DNA of 64,000 bases from Penelope pileata. Lineage: Eukaryota > Chordata > Aves > Galliformes > Cracidae. Shown here in pieces: positions 25,201-35,607 of the stretch (position 1 is its first letter; every line of letters starts with the position of its first letter). The DNA lies in NCBI GenBank assembly GCA_013396635.1, contig WBMW01000210.1:310001-374000 (forward strand). The letters are read 5' to 3'. Position numbers and translations under genes: made by a program. A model generated the notes under the pieces. That model was not told where the DNA came from. It searched no databases and saw nothing but the letters and a program-made list of their open reading frames with translations.

Positions 25201-28200
25201 TAAATATATAACACATTTAACACAGCTGCTGTTGAGTCTTTTGTTTCATCAGATTCCAACCTGAACACATAACAAGTCACTCTGGCTTGTACCTGTCAAC
25301 AGCTGCCACATCTCCTCAGGAGAGCTGGGGTGGCAGTTGCGTGGTGGCAGCTCACCTGCTGCTGTGGAGATGCACCCCACCTCAAGTTTGGAAAGGTCTG
25401 TGGTGGTGCTCTGCACTGGCAGGATGTCAGCAGAGCAGGGAGGGGGAAGGCATGGTGCAAAGCCTGGGGAGAGGGGCAGCAGCCTGAGCCCCTGGCTGTG
25501 GAGGTCTGCCCTTGCTCCTCATCGTTTCTTCTGGCCACTCCCATTTCCTTGCTGCTGAGGCTGGGGAGAAATGTGCCCTGTCTGCTAGAAAACACTTCCA
25601 TGGTTGTTTTTCTTTTGTTTTGTTTTGAGCATGCTTGCTGAACTAACCCAAAATGTGGCAAATTGGTTTCCTGAGAGAGCCATGACTTAGGGATGAGCTG
25701 GAGAGGCTGCAGGGAAGGTGGCCCTGCAGAGCAAGGAACCATGGGGTTGAACCGAGCTCTGCAGCAGCAATCAGGAGCTCATAGCTGGTCTCCTTTGGGG
25801 CCAGGACTGTTGCAGTGGCTGCTCCTGAGCAGCTTGGGCAGTCTGCATGGTCTCGAGCCTTGCAGTGAGCCTGGCCCATCCCAGGAGCTGGGAGGTCTGT
25901 GCCTCAGAGCAGATGAGGTGACCTGCTTACAGCTCTGGGTTGCAGGGCCTGTCCCTGCTCCTGCAGGGATCATGGTCTCTCAGGACCCCCTCTGTGCCAG
26001 CAGTGCCATGTCGGTCCTGGTGTCTGAAGCAAGGTGGCTTCCTGCCTCAGTGCCAGCTGAGTGTTGAACTGGGGCTGTCCTCAGCAGGCAGCTTGTGCTC
26101 CTGCCTTGCTGATCAGGCTCTGGGTTTTGGATGAGCTTCCTCTATCCAAGGGAAGGCTCCCACCTCAAACCCATGATGTGCAGCAGCACAGGGTGTCTTA
26201 GCCTGACAGGAGGAATCTGAGCTTTTCATAATCCTTCCTAACCTGTGTAATTCGTGCCTGTAGGGCTGCTGGAGTCAGGGCTGGGCAGCGCTGCTTGGAA
26301 AGCAGTTCATTTCTGTGGATGATCTCATCCACATTTAGGGTGCCTCAGGAAAGTATTGCAGATACAAACCTTCCTCTCTCTCAACTAGTTCTTAACTGCC
26401 AGCAGTACTGAAGAAATGTGTTAATGAACAGTTTATTCCACAGCTGTCTGCTGTGGGCTCTCTCCTGGTGAGATTTGCAGCCCAGCTGCCTTTGGGGAGG
26501 AGGCTGGAGTGCAGCTGGGCCACGTGCTGCCAGCGGGCAGCGGGAGCTGCAGGACATGGGCAGCGGCACGGGCGGACTCTGGGAGGCAGAACCTTGGAGG
26601 AGTTTAGAGGCAGGAGGAGAACAAGCAGGAAAAGCACACTGATGCTTAATGCTTCATAAGAAAAGCAAGGAGTGGTTAGCCAGTCTTTCCCCTCCCCATG
26701 TGGTGTTTTAGAGAATTCTCTAAGCCTCAGTGCTGGGAAGGCTCGGGGCTGGCCTGCCTCGCTAGGTGCTGCCCCATGAAGCCCTCAGTGCCACTGGTGC
26801 TGGGGATTTGGGTCCTGCACCAAGGAGCTGTGAGTGACCGGGGGGGTAACTCCCTGAAGGCAGCCAGGCTCCTTTGCAGGGACGGTCCAACCTCATCTTC
26901 ACTATGTCCAGTGCGTGTCTGTGGCACACTGTGTGTGCGTGGGCAGCAGGATGCAGAGCAGCTGCAGGGTCTCTCCTTAGCTGGCACTAGAAAGCATCCT
27001 GGCGTTGTGCTGGTACTGGGGAGAACGTCTTCAAGGATCATCCATGCAGCCGAGCATCAGACTGACTGCAGGAAATGGCTGCGTCACGAAGGTGCTGCAG
27101 CAGAGCTGTCTGAATGCCCAACATGGCTTTAGTGGAGTGATGGATGACAGCAGAAGTGCCAGCCTGGCAGCAGCAGCTGAGCAGCATGGCAAGGCTGCCT
27201 TTCCACTATGCTGCTCCTGGCCTCTGTTCCTTCCCAAATGCACAAATCAGTGGTCTAAAGGTTCTTTGATTTTGTGATTAAAAAAAAAAAAGTTAATAAA
27301 AGTCAGTGTTTGGCTTACTTTGGCAATGTCAGAACCTGCTGTTTAATTAATTGCTGAATACTGCGGAGCATCCTGGGTAACACACATTGGAAAAACACAG
27401 CTGATTGCAGGCACATACACAGTTGGTTAACATTAAAGCCAAAGCTGCTGGAGCGTTGGGCAGTCTGAGACACTGCTAGCACGTTTTCTATGTTTTGCAG
27501 GAAGTTGACTGAGTTTGTGGCCTTAAATGTGTTAGTGTGGTCACATGCATGTGGGCTGGTGTCTTTATCTATGCATGCGTGTGGCCAGAGAAGGAGAGGA
27601 CATTCAAGGAAAAACTGACAGCTTCCTTAAGCCGAAGAAACGCCTGTGAGCAAGAAGGAAACGTTTGGGCAAGGACTGGTAGCCGCACTGTGCTTGCCTC
27701 CGTTAATGTCACTGCAGCAGGGAGTGCTGAATAGCTGAGGCACATGGCATGAGAGAGGAAAAGGTTTCCAGCTGTGAACTGGTCAGATCTGCTCTCAGGT
27801 CTTCTAGCCCTGGGCAGGCATTATCAGCCTGTGCATGGCAGCAGCTAGAGCCACTACTACCAAGCCTTTTCATTTGCGCTAATGAGAAAACAAGGAATGT
27901 AAAGGTGAATAATATGGTCCTGCCTATAGATCTCTGTCTTACCAAGATGTACAGAAGACAAGTTGGTTGGAGTTGTGAATTATTATGTTTCTGCTGAGGT
28001 GAAACTTTGCTGTTTTAAATCAGGACAACAAATCCCATGCTCGGAAAGAGACCTTTTTGTCAGCACTGCCGGGAGATCCCGCAGCACAGTGTTGTGTTCC
28101 AGGCAGTTAGGGTTTCCCCAGACTTGCAGGGCTTAATGTCCAAGTGCAAAACCTTCCAGTACTGGCACTTCCTTGATTTCATTTTGGACTGCCAGTGAAA

Positions 28201-31200
28201 TAATCCTGTGCACATTGGATGTGTGTATTTCTCTCCTGAGTGTCTTGGTTCTGCTTGTCCAAGAGGAGAGAAGCAGGGAAGCAAGGTTTCTACTAGAAAG
28301 GAAGATGATGCCTGGGGAAGAGATTGGCAAAATAACCTTGCCATATTCAGGATCTCTCTGAGAACAACGGAGGCCTAGGATTTGAAGTGGTGGTAGGGAA
28401 TCCAGAAATCTTAATTTCGATTGCTAGGCAAAGAAGCTTCTGCCAGTGAGAGGCTGCATCACCATTACTGGCAGAGATACTCCTTTGGGTCGGATGTACG
28501 TTGTTGTCGTCCCTTCCCCAGCAGAAATGGGCTCACTGGTTTAGTGTTCCTTGGGTGTCCGTGCTCGTTGTCCTGTATCTCTGACAATTTGCACGCCGTT
28601 ACTTATAACTCCATGCTTTCCAGTCTGGCTGTGTTGATGGCTCTCTTCGAAGGTCATTTTGGCATCATTGTGGTTGTCATCCTGATGCAAGGGAGGCTGT
28701 AGGAGAGAAGTTTGTGCTTCATGTCTGCCTTGTCACCTCACCCTCAGGTACGTGATCATCTCCCGGGAGGAGAGAGAGCAGAATCTGATGGCCTTCCAGC
28801 ACAGTGAGAGGATTTACTTCCGTGCCTGTCGTGACATCCGGCCTGGGGAGAAGCTGCGGGTCTGGTACAGCGAGGATTACATGAAGCGGCTGCATAGTAT
28901 GTCCCAGGAGACCATCAACAGAAATCTCACAAGAGGTGAGTCCCTCTCTTTCTGCCCTCTCCCCAACCCCCTTTGGCTCCACCCTTGTTGCACCAAGTGC
29001 AGTGGGTGAAGGAGGTGATGCCCAGGATGTGCAAGGAGAGCTGTGTTTCTACAGGCAGCTCACATCTAGGCAAGAGCCCCTGGTTGTGCAATGGATGAGG
29101 CTACAGGAACAATGATGTAGACGCTGTCATGGAGATCATGAAAGAATGGTGTGTTGTGTTGTGACGTTGTGTTGTGTTACGTTGTGTCATGTTGTCTTTG
29201 TCCTGCGAGAGCATGATGTAGAGCCCAGGGACCACAGAGCTCCTCTGTCACAAGACTTTCTGGCCTGAGAATTGCCAAGCTGGTGGTCCCACAGACAGGC
29301 ACTGGGTTTTTCTTTGAACACTTTGCTTACTCTGGCTCTTGTGAGGGAGCTCTAGCTGGTTTTGTGTGTATGTGGAAGAGAGATTTCCTTGGTGTGTTTG
29401 TATGTCCATTTTCCTGGCTTAATTTATCTCCTCTTTCTTCAGAAAGATAATTTGGGATCAGCGCGACATCAGCTAGAGACTCCTTAGTCTCACAACCTTA
29501 GAGTGCTTGTACAAAGTACAGGAGGCTTTGTACTTGTCAGACTGATTCTTCCCTGAGTGAAAATCATTCTTAGCAGTAGTCATGCTGGAACAAACCCAGA
29601 GGTCCTTTAGGTCACTGTAATGTCAGCAACACAGGAAGCTTTAGAGGAAGGAAAAAATTCTTAATGCATCTGTTCATCTGTACAATGCTGAGACCTGAAG
29701 TTAATTAAGGGCATTTCTTTCCAGGCCTAGCCACAGAACGACAGAGCTTCAGAGGGGCAGCCACACTAAATATAACTTTCTAATTAAGATTCCCATGTAT
29801 ATTATTACACAGCTGCTGTTGCTGCCTTGACTTGGTAAAAGGTGTCTCCTCGTTAAGCATGGGGTGAGCAAGATGTCCTGAAAAAGCTGGTTGTCCTCCA
29901 TCACCTTGGAGTTGTTATGCACTTGCAGTGTTACATCTTGATGGCTGTGCTTGGGCAATTCCCACTATTGAATTAACACCAGTATGAGTGTGTGTTCTCA
30001 TGTTAATGATCTTATTAATCACTGAGTGATTAGGTACACGTCCCATGAAGATTTTAGCTGTCCAGATGACTTAGTACTTTCTGAAAGTACTGCAAAAGAC
30101 ATACTGTATCCTCGGAACAGCTGTTTCGCAGCACTGGTCTGGAGGGTCACCAAGGCTGCAAGTGATCACCCTGCCCTTCCACTCTTGCCTTTAGTCATGG
30201 TTTGTCATGATGCTGTGTTTTATGTGAGCTGAAATGATAACTCACAGCCTGCTTGGTGATACAAGTGTGTAGAGATCTGCCTCTGGGCTCCTAAGGACCC
30301 GCCATATCCTACCACACACTCGAGTGGAAGCCCAAGCGGCTGCAGAGACCCCCCTAGAAATCCCTGGCATCTCCATGAGCTCATTCTGCAGCCAGCTGGG
30401 CTCCAGGCTGCATTTGCTAAAGGAGCACAGAGGCATTACTCGAGGCCACTGCTAGGCTGGCAAGGCATTGCAGCCACAGCCAGGAGGGCACTGGGAGGCG
30501 ATCAGGGAAGAGCACAAAAATCTGCTGGTCCGCTTTCTGTTTAAAAGACTAAATTCCCTGCAGATGAGCCTATCAGGTGAACTGGCAAGCTTTACTAACT
30601 CACAAAAAGTAACATGGTCCCCGTGTTTGTTTCCGTTGGTAATTTCTGACCCAGCTTATCCAAGGAGTTGACACTAGGGATCGTCGTGTGATTTCTAGTT
30701 TTTCCATGGGGCCAACTCGTTAGGTTGGCTAGGGGAAAAAATCTCCAAGAGAGAAGAAGGATCCATTCTCTAAATCCCTACCTCTACCAAGAGTTGTTAT
30801 AGTCTACAACAGGGAAAATGTTGCAGACCAGATCTGTTGTTACAGATTCACTCAAGAAGTGGTTGGCATTCCCAGCTGGCATCAATACCCAGTACAAGAC
30901 CCCGGCCATCCAGGCCAGCCCTTTTTATGGTGCCTTACTCTAACTGTTTTGAGTCTTGCATCTTTTCTGCATTCTTAGCATTGCTCTCCTTAGAGAGGGA
31001 ATGGTAGCTTTTACTCCGTAACTCTTATGAAAGCATGAATACTCTTTAAAAGCAAACAAAACCAAAAACAGCGTCTTGTTTGGGAAGCCATCAATGCTTG
31101 AAGTTATTTACAAGATAGAAGAAAGATGGAAATTGAACCAAACCTATCGTCTTTTGAATTTTCAGGTAAGGAAATCTGGCTATTCCCTTTACTTTAAGCA

Positions 31201-34200
31201 ATTAATAATTTGTATGAAGTTGTTTTTATTAATGTTTTTTTTTTAATCACTGAATGGCTGTGCTCTTAGACTCTTAGTGCTGGCACAAGCTATCTGTCCC
31301 ATCCTTGAAGGGCATACACCCATTATAGCTCAGTTGACAATGCATACCTGGGGGTTTAAGTGTGCAAGTTATTTTTACTCCTTTGCTTTTGCAATTCTGG
31401 AGCAGCCTCCAAACTGAAAAAGAGTAAAGGGGTTTGCAGTCTTTGTGCTGTGGCACTCACAGATGCTGGGGTTCTCATGAAACAGTCTGAATCTCTTGCT
31501 GCACTGCTGTACACTCGATACCTTTTACCAAGTCAAAACAGGCACAGGTCTTCCAGCCAGACAAAATGGCATTGGGCTCTGGGTGTTAGGTTCCACTGTA
31601 ATTAATGATGCATCTCGTAGGCTCCTTTCAGTGCAAGTTGGTTATATCTCTAGGTTAAACAAGCTGCCTGTAGTTTCTCTTCTCTTTAAAGTGTGTGGGT
31701 CCTACTCTGCTGTGGCTGCCCAGGATTGTCTCTGTTTTTGCAGACCTGCCCATTAACAGGGCTCTTCTTCTCGCGAGCCTCGGTTTTCTCTGAGTTGTTT
31801 CGATTCCCTGGCTTGTAACACAACATACAGACCTGCAGGGATTCAGTCTGCCTTTTTGTTCTTTTTTTTTTCATTCAAGTTTTAGATTGAGAGATGTTGC
31901 TCGGTTCCCGATGATAATCCCCACCCCTCATTTTCCTTTCTAGGAGACAAAAAGTTACAGAGAGAAAAGTCAGAAAAGAATGCAGAAAACCAAGAGGACA
32001 CAAGGGGTCTGCTCCACCTCACCACATTAAAGCAAGGGAAGAGCCCCTACAAGCGCAGCTATGACGAGGGGGAATCCCACCCCCAAACAAAGAAAAAAAA
32101 GATTGACCTCATCTTCAAAGATGTGCTGGAAGCTTCTTTGGAGTCTGCCAAATTTGAAGAGAACCAGTTAGCAACGAGTACACCACTTTCTGTCAGAACA
32201 GCATCTAAATACCAGGCTGAAGAGATCTTTGAGAGATGCAGCAGTGGCACACAGCGTGGCTCCCTGAACCTCAGCAGAAACCAGAGCGAAGGGGAGTGGA
32301 AGGTCCCTCATGGTTCCTCTTTTAGTTCTGCCAAAGAAGTGGGGGTCCTTGAAGACGAGGAAGAAGAGCCTCTGTCTCTTAAAGCAGACAGCCCAACTGA
32401 GCTGTCACTGGCTTCTGCACAAGGCAACTCCCACGAAATTCCCACCACCTCCTTCTGCCCCAACTGCATCCGGCTGAAGAAGAAGATCCGGGAGCTGCAG
32501 GCCGAGTTAGACATGCTGAGATCTGGGAAGTTACCTGAGCCACCTGCGCTACCACCCCAGGTACCCGAGCTCCAAGAGTTCTCGGACCCTACAGGTAAGC
32601 CTTGCCGAGTATCAGCCTCCTCCAAAACCTGCCTAAGGAAAGTAGTGAGATGCCTGTGTGCAGTGTACCCATCTAAAGCGTTTTGCTCTGAGTATTCAGG
32701 TGAACAAGCAATTCCATGGAAAGTTCATTGTCAGGTTTTGTGAATGGGTGGGACAGTAGCTGATGCTGTGGGCACAGTGGAAGACACTGTCTGGGAAAGA
32801 CTCTGTACGACAACTTGCTCTATTTGTTGCCGTTGTAATCAATCATGCACTGCCAATAAAAAAGACATTCCATTGCAGACAGTTTGTTTGCTGTATTTTT
32901 GATGCATTCTCTTTCAGCAGAAGTCCATCCACAGTGTCTTACATGCTACCAGGAAATGTTGCTTGAAAGTTTGAATGACTCAGTGGTTAACACTGGACTG
33001 TGTGCTCTTTGTGTATGAAATGATGTCCTACTGTGTTCCTCACTGGAAGATACTCTCTGTTTTCTCCACTGCCTTAACACAAACATATGTCCCTTTCTGA
33101 AGATGCTTCATTTCTTCCAGGAATATGCTATTGATCACCAGGAGCCTTCACCAAAGGAATATTTGGGTCACACTGTGTGTTGTGCAAGTAACTAGGATGT
33201 AATGTCATTTCTTGCTGTCTGTTGTGGCACGTTGGAGACAAAAGTTCATGAGCATAAACATTGGTTTATTTTTCCTTCACAGCTGTGATTCAAATTCTGC
33301 CCATAGTGGTTGTGGGCATGGTGTGGCCAGCTCATCAGACAGTGCTCTACTGTCACCTTTAGAATGCTTCTCTAGCTCAGAGTCTTGGTAAATAACTTAT
33401 TATACCTTATTTTCTCCTCCTTTTCTTTATTTTTTTTTTCAGCTTCAGAAAGTATCATCTCTGTTCCCACCATCATGGAGGATGATGATCAAGAGGTGGA
33501 TTCTGCTGATGAATCGGTTTCCAATGACATGATTGCTGCTACAGACGAGCCTTCCAAGATGTCTTCTGCAACGGGCCGGAGGATACGACGGTTTAAGCAA
33601 GAGTGGCTTAAAAAGTTTTGGTTTCTGCGGTACTCCCCGACATTGAATGAAATGTGGTGCCATGTCTGTAGGCAGTACACAGTGCAATCCTCTCGGACTT
33701 CAGCCTTCATCATTGGCTCAAAGCAGTTCAAGATACACACGATAAAGCTTCATAGCCAGAGCAACCTCCACAAGAAGTGCCTGCAGCTTTACAAGCTCAG
33801 AATGCACCCAGAGAAGACGGAAGAGATGTGCCGAAATATGACCCTGCTCTTCAATACCGCCTACCACTTGGCGCTGGAGGGCAGGCCCTACTACGACTTT
33901 CGGCCTCTGGCAGAACTACTGAGAAAGTGTGAACTCAAGGTGGTGGATCAATACATGAACGAGGGAGACTGCCAAATCTTAATCCACCATATTGCCCGGG
34001 CTCTTCGGGAGGACCTGGTCGAACGCATTCGACAGTCTCCCTTTCTCAGCATCATTCTCGATGGGCAGAGCGATGATGTACTTGCTGACACAGTTGCAGT
34101 TTATGTACAGTACACGAGCAGTGATGGGCCTCCAGCAACCGAATTCCTGTCACTTCAGGAACTGGGCTTTTCTACAACAGACAGTTACCTCCAAGCATTA

Positions 34201-35607
34201 GACAGGGCCTTTTCCAGCCTGGGAATCCGACTGCAGGATGAGAAGCCAACTATTGGCTTGGGAGTTGATGGTGCTAACATTACCGCCAGCCTGAGAGCCA
34301 ACTTGTTCATGACAATCAGAAAGACCTTGCCATGGCTTCTCTGCTTGCCATTTATGGTACACAGGCCCCATTTGGAGATTTTGGATGCAATCAGTGGGAA
34401 AGAGCTGCCTTGCTTGGAGGAGCTGGAAAACAATCTGAAGCAGCTGCTCAGTTTTTATCGTTACTCTCCCCGACTCATGTGCGAGTTGAGGGTCACTGCA
34501 GCCACTCTGTGCGAGGAGACTGAGTTCTTGGGTGACATTCGAGCAGTGAAGTGGATCATTGGGGAGCAGAATGTGCTCAATGCTCTCATCAAGGATTACC
34601 TTGAGGTTGTGGCCCATCTCAAGGACATCAGTGGCCAGACCCAAAGGGCAGACGCTTCCGCAATTGCCTTGGCCCTCCTGCAGTTCTTGATGGACTACCA
34701 GTCAATTAAACTCATCTACTTCCTGCTGGATGTGATTGCTGTGCTTTCACGCCTTGCCTACGTCTTCCAAGGGGAGTATCTTCTTGTGTCACAGGTGGAC
34801 GATAAAATAGAGGAGGCTATCCAGGAGATCAGTCGGCTAGCAGACTCGCCCGGGGAGTACCTGCAGGAATTCGAGGAAAACTTCCGTGAAAGCTTTAATG
34901 GCATAGCTGTGAAAAACCTGCGGGTGGCTGAAGCCAAATTCCAGTCAATCAGAGAAAAGATCTGCCAGAAGACCCAGGTGATCCTAGCCCAAAGGTTCGA
35001 TTCCCGTAGCCGGACATTTGTGAAAGCCTGTCAGGTATTTGACCTTGCAGCTTGGCCCAGAAGCACTGATGAGCTCATGAGCTATGGGAAGGAGGATATG
35101 GTACAAATATTTGAACACCTGGAGACGGTCCCATCATTTTCCAGAGAGGTTTGCAGAGAGGGAATGGACACCCAGGGGAGTTTGCTGATGGAGTGGCGAG
35201 AACTCAAGGTGGATTATTATACCAAAAATGGTTTTAAAGACTTACTCAGTCACATCTGTAAATACAAACAGAGATTCCCCCTCTTAAATAAAATAGTTCA
35301 GATCCTCAAAGTCCTTCCCACCTCATCGGCCTGCTGTGAGAAGGGGCGCAATGCCCTGCAGAGAGTGCGCAAAAACAACCGCTCTCGGCTCACACTGGAG
35401 CAGCTCAGTGACCTGTTGACGATTGCCATCAATGGGCCGCCCATTGCCAACTTTGACTGCAAGCGGGCGCTAGATAGTTGGTTTGAGGAAAAGTCGGGCA
35501 ATAGTTATGCACTGTCAGCTGAAATGCTGAGCAGGATGTCGTCTCTTGATCAGAAGCCGATGTTGCAGAGTGTGGACCATGGCTCTGAGTTTTACCCTGA
35601 TATTTAG
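10174..35607 (+). CDS. PRDM11: PRDM11, PR/SET domain protein with hAT-transposase-like C-terminal half (gene span)
   Basis: Seven exons join in phase: 10174-10292, 10874-10977, 11909-12171, 13139-13206, 28748-28935, 31944-32594 and 33443-35607. From ATG 10177 they encode 1184 residues. The protein matches vertebrate PRDM11, a nuclear chromatin factor with reported histone-methyltransferase-type PR domain and transcriptional repression. In order: a zinc knuckle C75-X2-C78-X7-C86-X2-H89; a PR/SET domain at about 90-245 (motifs GFFSWLIVDKNNR and YFRACRDIRPGE); a charged region with NLS-like KKKK at 296-299; CPNC at 418-421 leading into a short coiled coil; an acidic stretch; a C2H2-type finger C536/C539/H567/H573; and an hAT-like RNase H fold to the C terminus. 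The usual PRDM C2H2 finger array is absent. An upstream exon could extend the N terminus, because the codon before the ATG is open. Confidence 0.95.
10874..10977 (+). CDS. PRDM11: PRDM11 coding exon 2 of the window
   Basis: The acceptor is TCCTCAG before 10874 and the donor GTAAGT is at 10978. It encodes the conserved basic stretch MDVEPKKLKGKRDLI and ends inside the FC codon of the zinc knuckle (T|TC). Confidence 0.92.
11909..12171 (+). CDS. PRDM11: PRDM11 coding exon 3 of the window: zinc knuckle and first part of PR domain
   Basis: The acceptor is TTCCACAG at 11901-11908 and the donor GTAAGT is at 12172. It encodes CESCQEYFVDECPNHGP, a likely zinc-binding Cys/His knuckle, followed by the PR-domain N-terminal half through GPYEGQIS and GFFSWL. 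The exon is noticeably GC-richer than the flanking introns. Confidence 0.95.
13139..13206 (+). CDS. PRDM11: PRDM11 coding exon 4 of the window: central PR domain
   Basis: A 68-base exon with acceptor TTCTGCAG and donor GTGAGT at 13207. It encodes IVDKNNRYKSIDG through NWM and ends two bases into an arginine codon. The 15.5-kb intron that hosts the nested Myb-like gene follows. Confidence 0.93.
15741..15763 (+). repeat. poly(A) tract of 23 bases
   Basis: An uninterrupted adenine run inside the large PRDM11 intron. No clear retroposed body lies upstream of it. Confidence 0.85.
16186..16270 (-). mobile_element. CR1 LINE 3' fragment
   Basis: Plus-strand sequence GCTTGGAAGGGACCTCTAGA, then CCTGCTCGAAACAGGACCAA, resembles the reverse complement of the CR1 3' end (GGAAGGGACCTCTGGAG...CCAACC...GCAGGACCAA). 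The segment is short and diverged. The boundaries are approximate. Confidence 0.6.
19703..19834 (+). promoter_or_regulatory. region just upstream of the nested gene's start codon (5' UTR or promoter-proximal)
   Basis: The reading frame of the nested gene stays open upstream to an ATG at 19703. I place the start at 19835 because that ATG has A at -3 and G at +4, and the conserved Myb-like domain starts immediately after it. A possible but weak splice acceptor (CCTAAG) ends at 19830. No TATA box or CpG-rich promoter is evident. Confidence 0.4.
19835..20243 (+). CDS. nested Myb-like gene, coding exon 1
   Basis: The ATG at 19835 has a good initiation context (AACATGG). The donor GTAAGT begins at 20244. 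The exon encodes MAERKRKPKF and the whole Myb/SANT-like domain, and ends one base into a serine codon (T|CT). Confidence 0.85.
19835..22523 (+). CDS. nested Myb/SANT-like DNA-binding protein, probably Harbinger-derived (gene span)
   Basis: Two exons, 19835-20243 and 21937-22523, join in frame into 331 residues. Residues about 7-85 form a Myb/SANT-like trihelix: KPKFSKEELDILVTEVTRN, then DKIWEDIARQI, then IKHRWDDMKRRTKDKL. This is the architecture of MYPOP, NAIF1 and other proteins derived from the Myb-like accessory protein of PIF/Harbinger transposons. A serine/arginine-rich linker (about 138-212) follows, then a probable coiled coil (about 215-280, LLHSHMQQTDLFRQFCQEL and later heptads) and a basic tail TRSRKRKHHI that may be an NLS. 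The role is inferred only: a nuclear, sequence-specific DNA binder. The gene sits on the same strand inside a PRDM11 intron. I cannot give a specific symbol. Confidence 0.82.
20244..21936 (+). other. intron of the nested Myb-like gene
   Basis: A 1693-base GT/AG intron (GTAAGT donor; acceptor CTTCTGTTTAAG ending at 21936). I see nothing else recognisable inside it. Confidence 0.8.
21937..22523 (+). CDS. nested Myb-like gene, coding exon 2
   Basis: It reads SDEDEEMPGTS at its start, then a Ser/Arg/Pro-rich stretch, then a coiled-coil-like helix with regularly spaced hydrophobics (LVAIHRDMAESMHVISQKM). A basic C terminus ends at the TAG at 22521-22523. The acidic opening after the junction and the open frame on both sides support the splice. 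Confidence 0.85.
22524..25204 (+). other. candidate 3' UTR of the nested Myb-like gene
   Basis: The first reasonable poly(A) signal after the nested stop that is followed by AT/GT-rich sequence is AATAAA at 25199-25204. The intervening 2.7 kb has no convincing coding exon. It is an inferred UTR; transcript data would define its end. Confidence 0.4.
25199..25204 (+). terminator. candidate polyadenylation signal AATAAA
   Basis: A canonical hexamer in an AT-rich context, followed about 20-30 bases later by a GT/T-rich stretch (GCTGTTGAGTCTTTTGTTTC). It is the plausible end of the nested gene's transcript. Confidence 0.4.
25205..28747 (+). other. right part of the large PRDM11 intron
   Basis: From about 25.25 to 27.25 kb the sequence is richer in G, C and CTG/CAG words than the rest of the intron, and it stops at an A-run (27280-27291) followed by AATAAA at 27295-27300. 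No conserved protein is recognisable in any frame. The remaining kilobase before the exon at 28748 is plain intron. Confidence 0.6.
28748..28935 (+). CDS. PRDM11: PRDM11 coding exon 5 of the window: C-terminal PR domain
   Basis: The acceptor is CCTCAG before 28748 and the donor GTGAGT is at 28936. It completes the split arginine and reads YVIISREEREQNL, then the conserved RACRDIRPGEKLRVWYSEDY segment that closes the PR/SET fold. Confidence 0.95.
28936..31943 (+). other. PRDM11 intron between PR-domain and linker exons
   Basis: A 3008-base GT/AG intron. It contains a GTTGT-type simple repeat near 29.15 kb and otherwise nothing I recognise. Confidence 0.8.
29149..29200 (+). repeat. GTGTT-type microsatellite
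   Basis: Imperfect tandem pentamers of the GTTGT family, interrupted by GTGAC and CAT units, inside a PRDM11 intron. Confidence 0.75.
31944..32594 (+). CDS. PRDM11: PRDM11 coding exon 6 of the window: charged linker, NLS, CPNC and coiled coil
   Basis: The acceptor is CTTTCTAG at 31936-31943 and the donor GTAAGC is at 32595. It encodes residues 247-464. A lysine-rich PQTKKKKIDLIFK segment looks like a nuclear localisation signal, and an acidic LEDEEEEP patch follows. The end is CPNCIRLKKKIRELQAELD, a cysteine pair running into a heptad-like helix. If the donor is ignored, the frame stays open to 32743 (see the alternative end). Confidence 0.93.
32595..32860 (+). CDS. PRDM11: alternative 3' end of PRDM11: read-through of the exon 6 donor (short isoform)
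   Basis: If the GTAAGC donor at 32595 is not used, the frame continues from GKPCRVSASSKTC to a stop at 32741-32743, and an AATAAA signal follows at 32855-32860. The resulting protein would be about 513 residues, close to the 511-residue human PRDM11 isoform, which as I recall it also ends just past this junction (FSDPAGK...). It would keep the PR domain and CPNC/coiled-coil region but lose the finger and hAT-like half. The tail sequence itself is not clearly conserved. Confidence 0.5.
32855..32860 (+). terminator. candidate intronic polyadenylation signal AATAAA
   Basis: A canonical hexamer about 110 bases after the read-through stop codon, placed to end the short PRDM11 isoform. Confidence 0.45.
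32861..33442 (+). other. remainder of the last PRDM11 intron
   Basis: Non-coding sequence ending in a strong T-rich polypyrimidine tract and CAG. I see nothing else in it. Confidence 0.8.
33443..35607 (+). CDS. PRDM11: PRDM11 last coding exon: zinc finger plus hAT-transposase-like region
   Basis: The acceptor is a T-rich tract plus CAG at 33440-33442 and the stop TAG is at 35605-35607. The 2165 coding bases in one exon give residues 464-1184. An acidic MEDDDQEVDSAD segment is followed by a basic GRRIRRFKQEW stretch. A finger C536-X2-C539-X27-H567-X5-H573 has the spacing seen in hAT/TTF-type zinc fingers. An RNase H-like region carries ILDGQSDD (D670) and GVDGAN (D739), in the places where hAT transposases carry acidic residues. 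The C-terminal LEQLSDLLTIAINGPP segment resembles the hAT dimerisation region. I see no clear complete catalytic triad, and the intact long frame implies selection as a host domain. A single large exon fits origin from a transposase gene. Confidence 0.93.

Noticed and set aside
24856..25203. A further coding exon of the nested gene
   Set aside because: The 115-residue frame has no similarity to the Myb-like protein and ends at the AATAAA; it is more likely UTR.
25296..25742. Minus-strand open frame of 148 residues and overlapping plus-strand frames
   Set aside because: Several overlapping frames on both strands are open because the DNA is GC-rich; none resembles a known protein.
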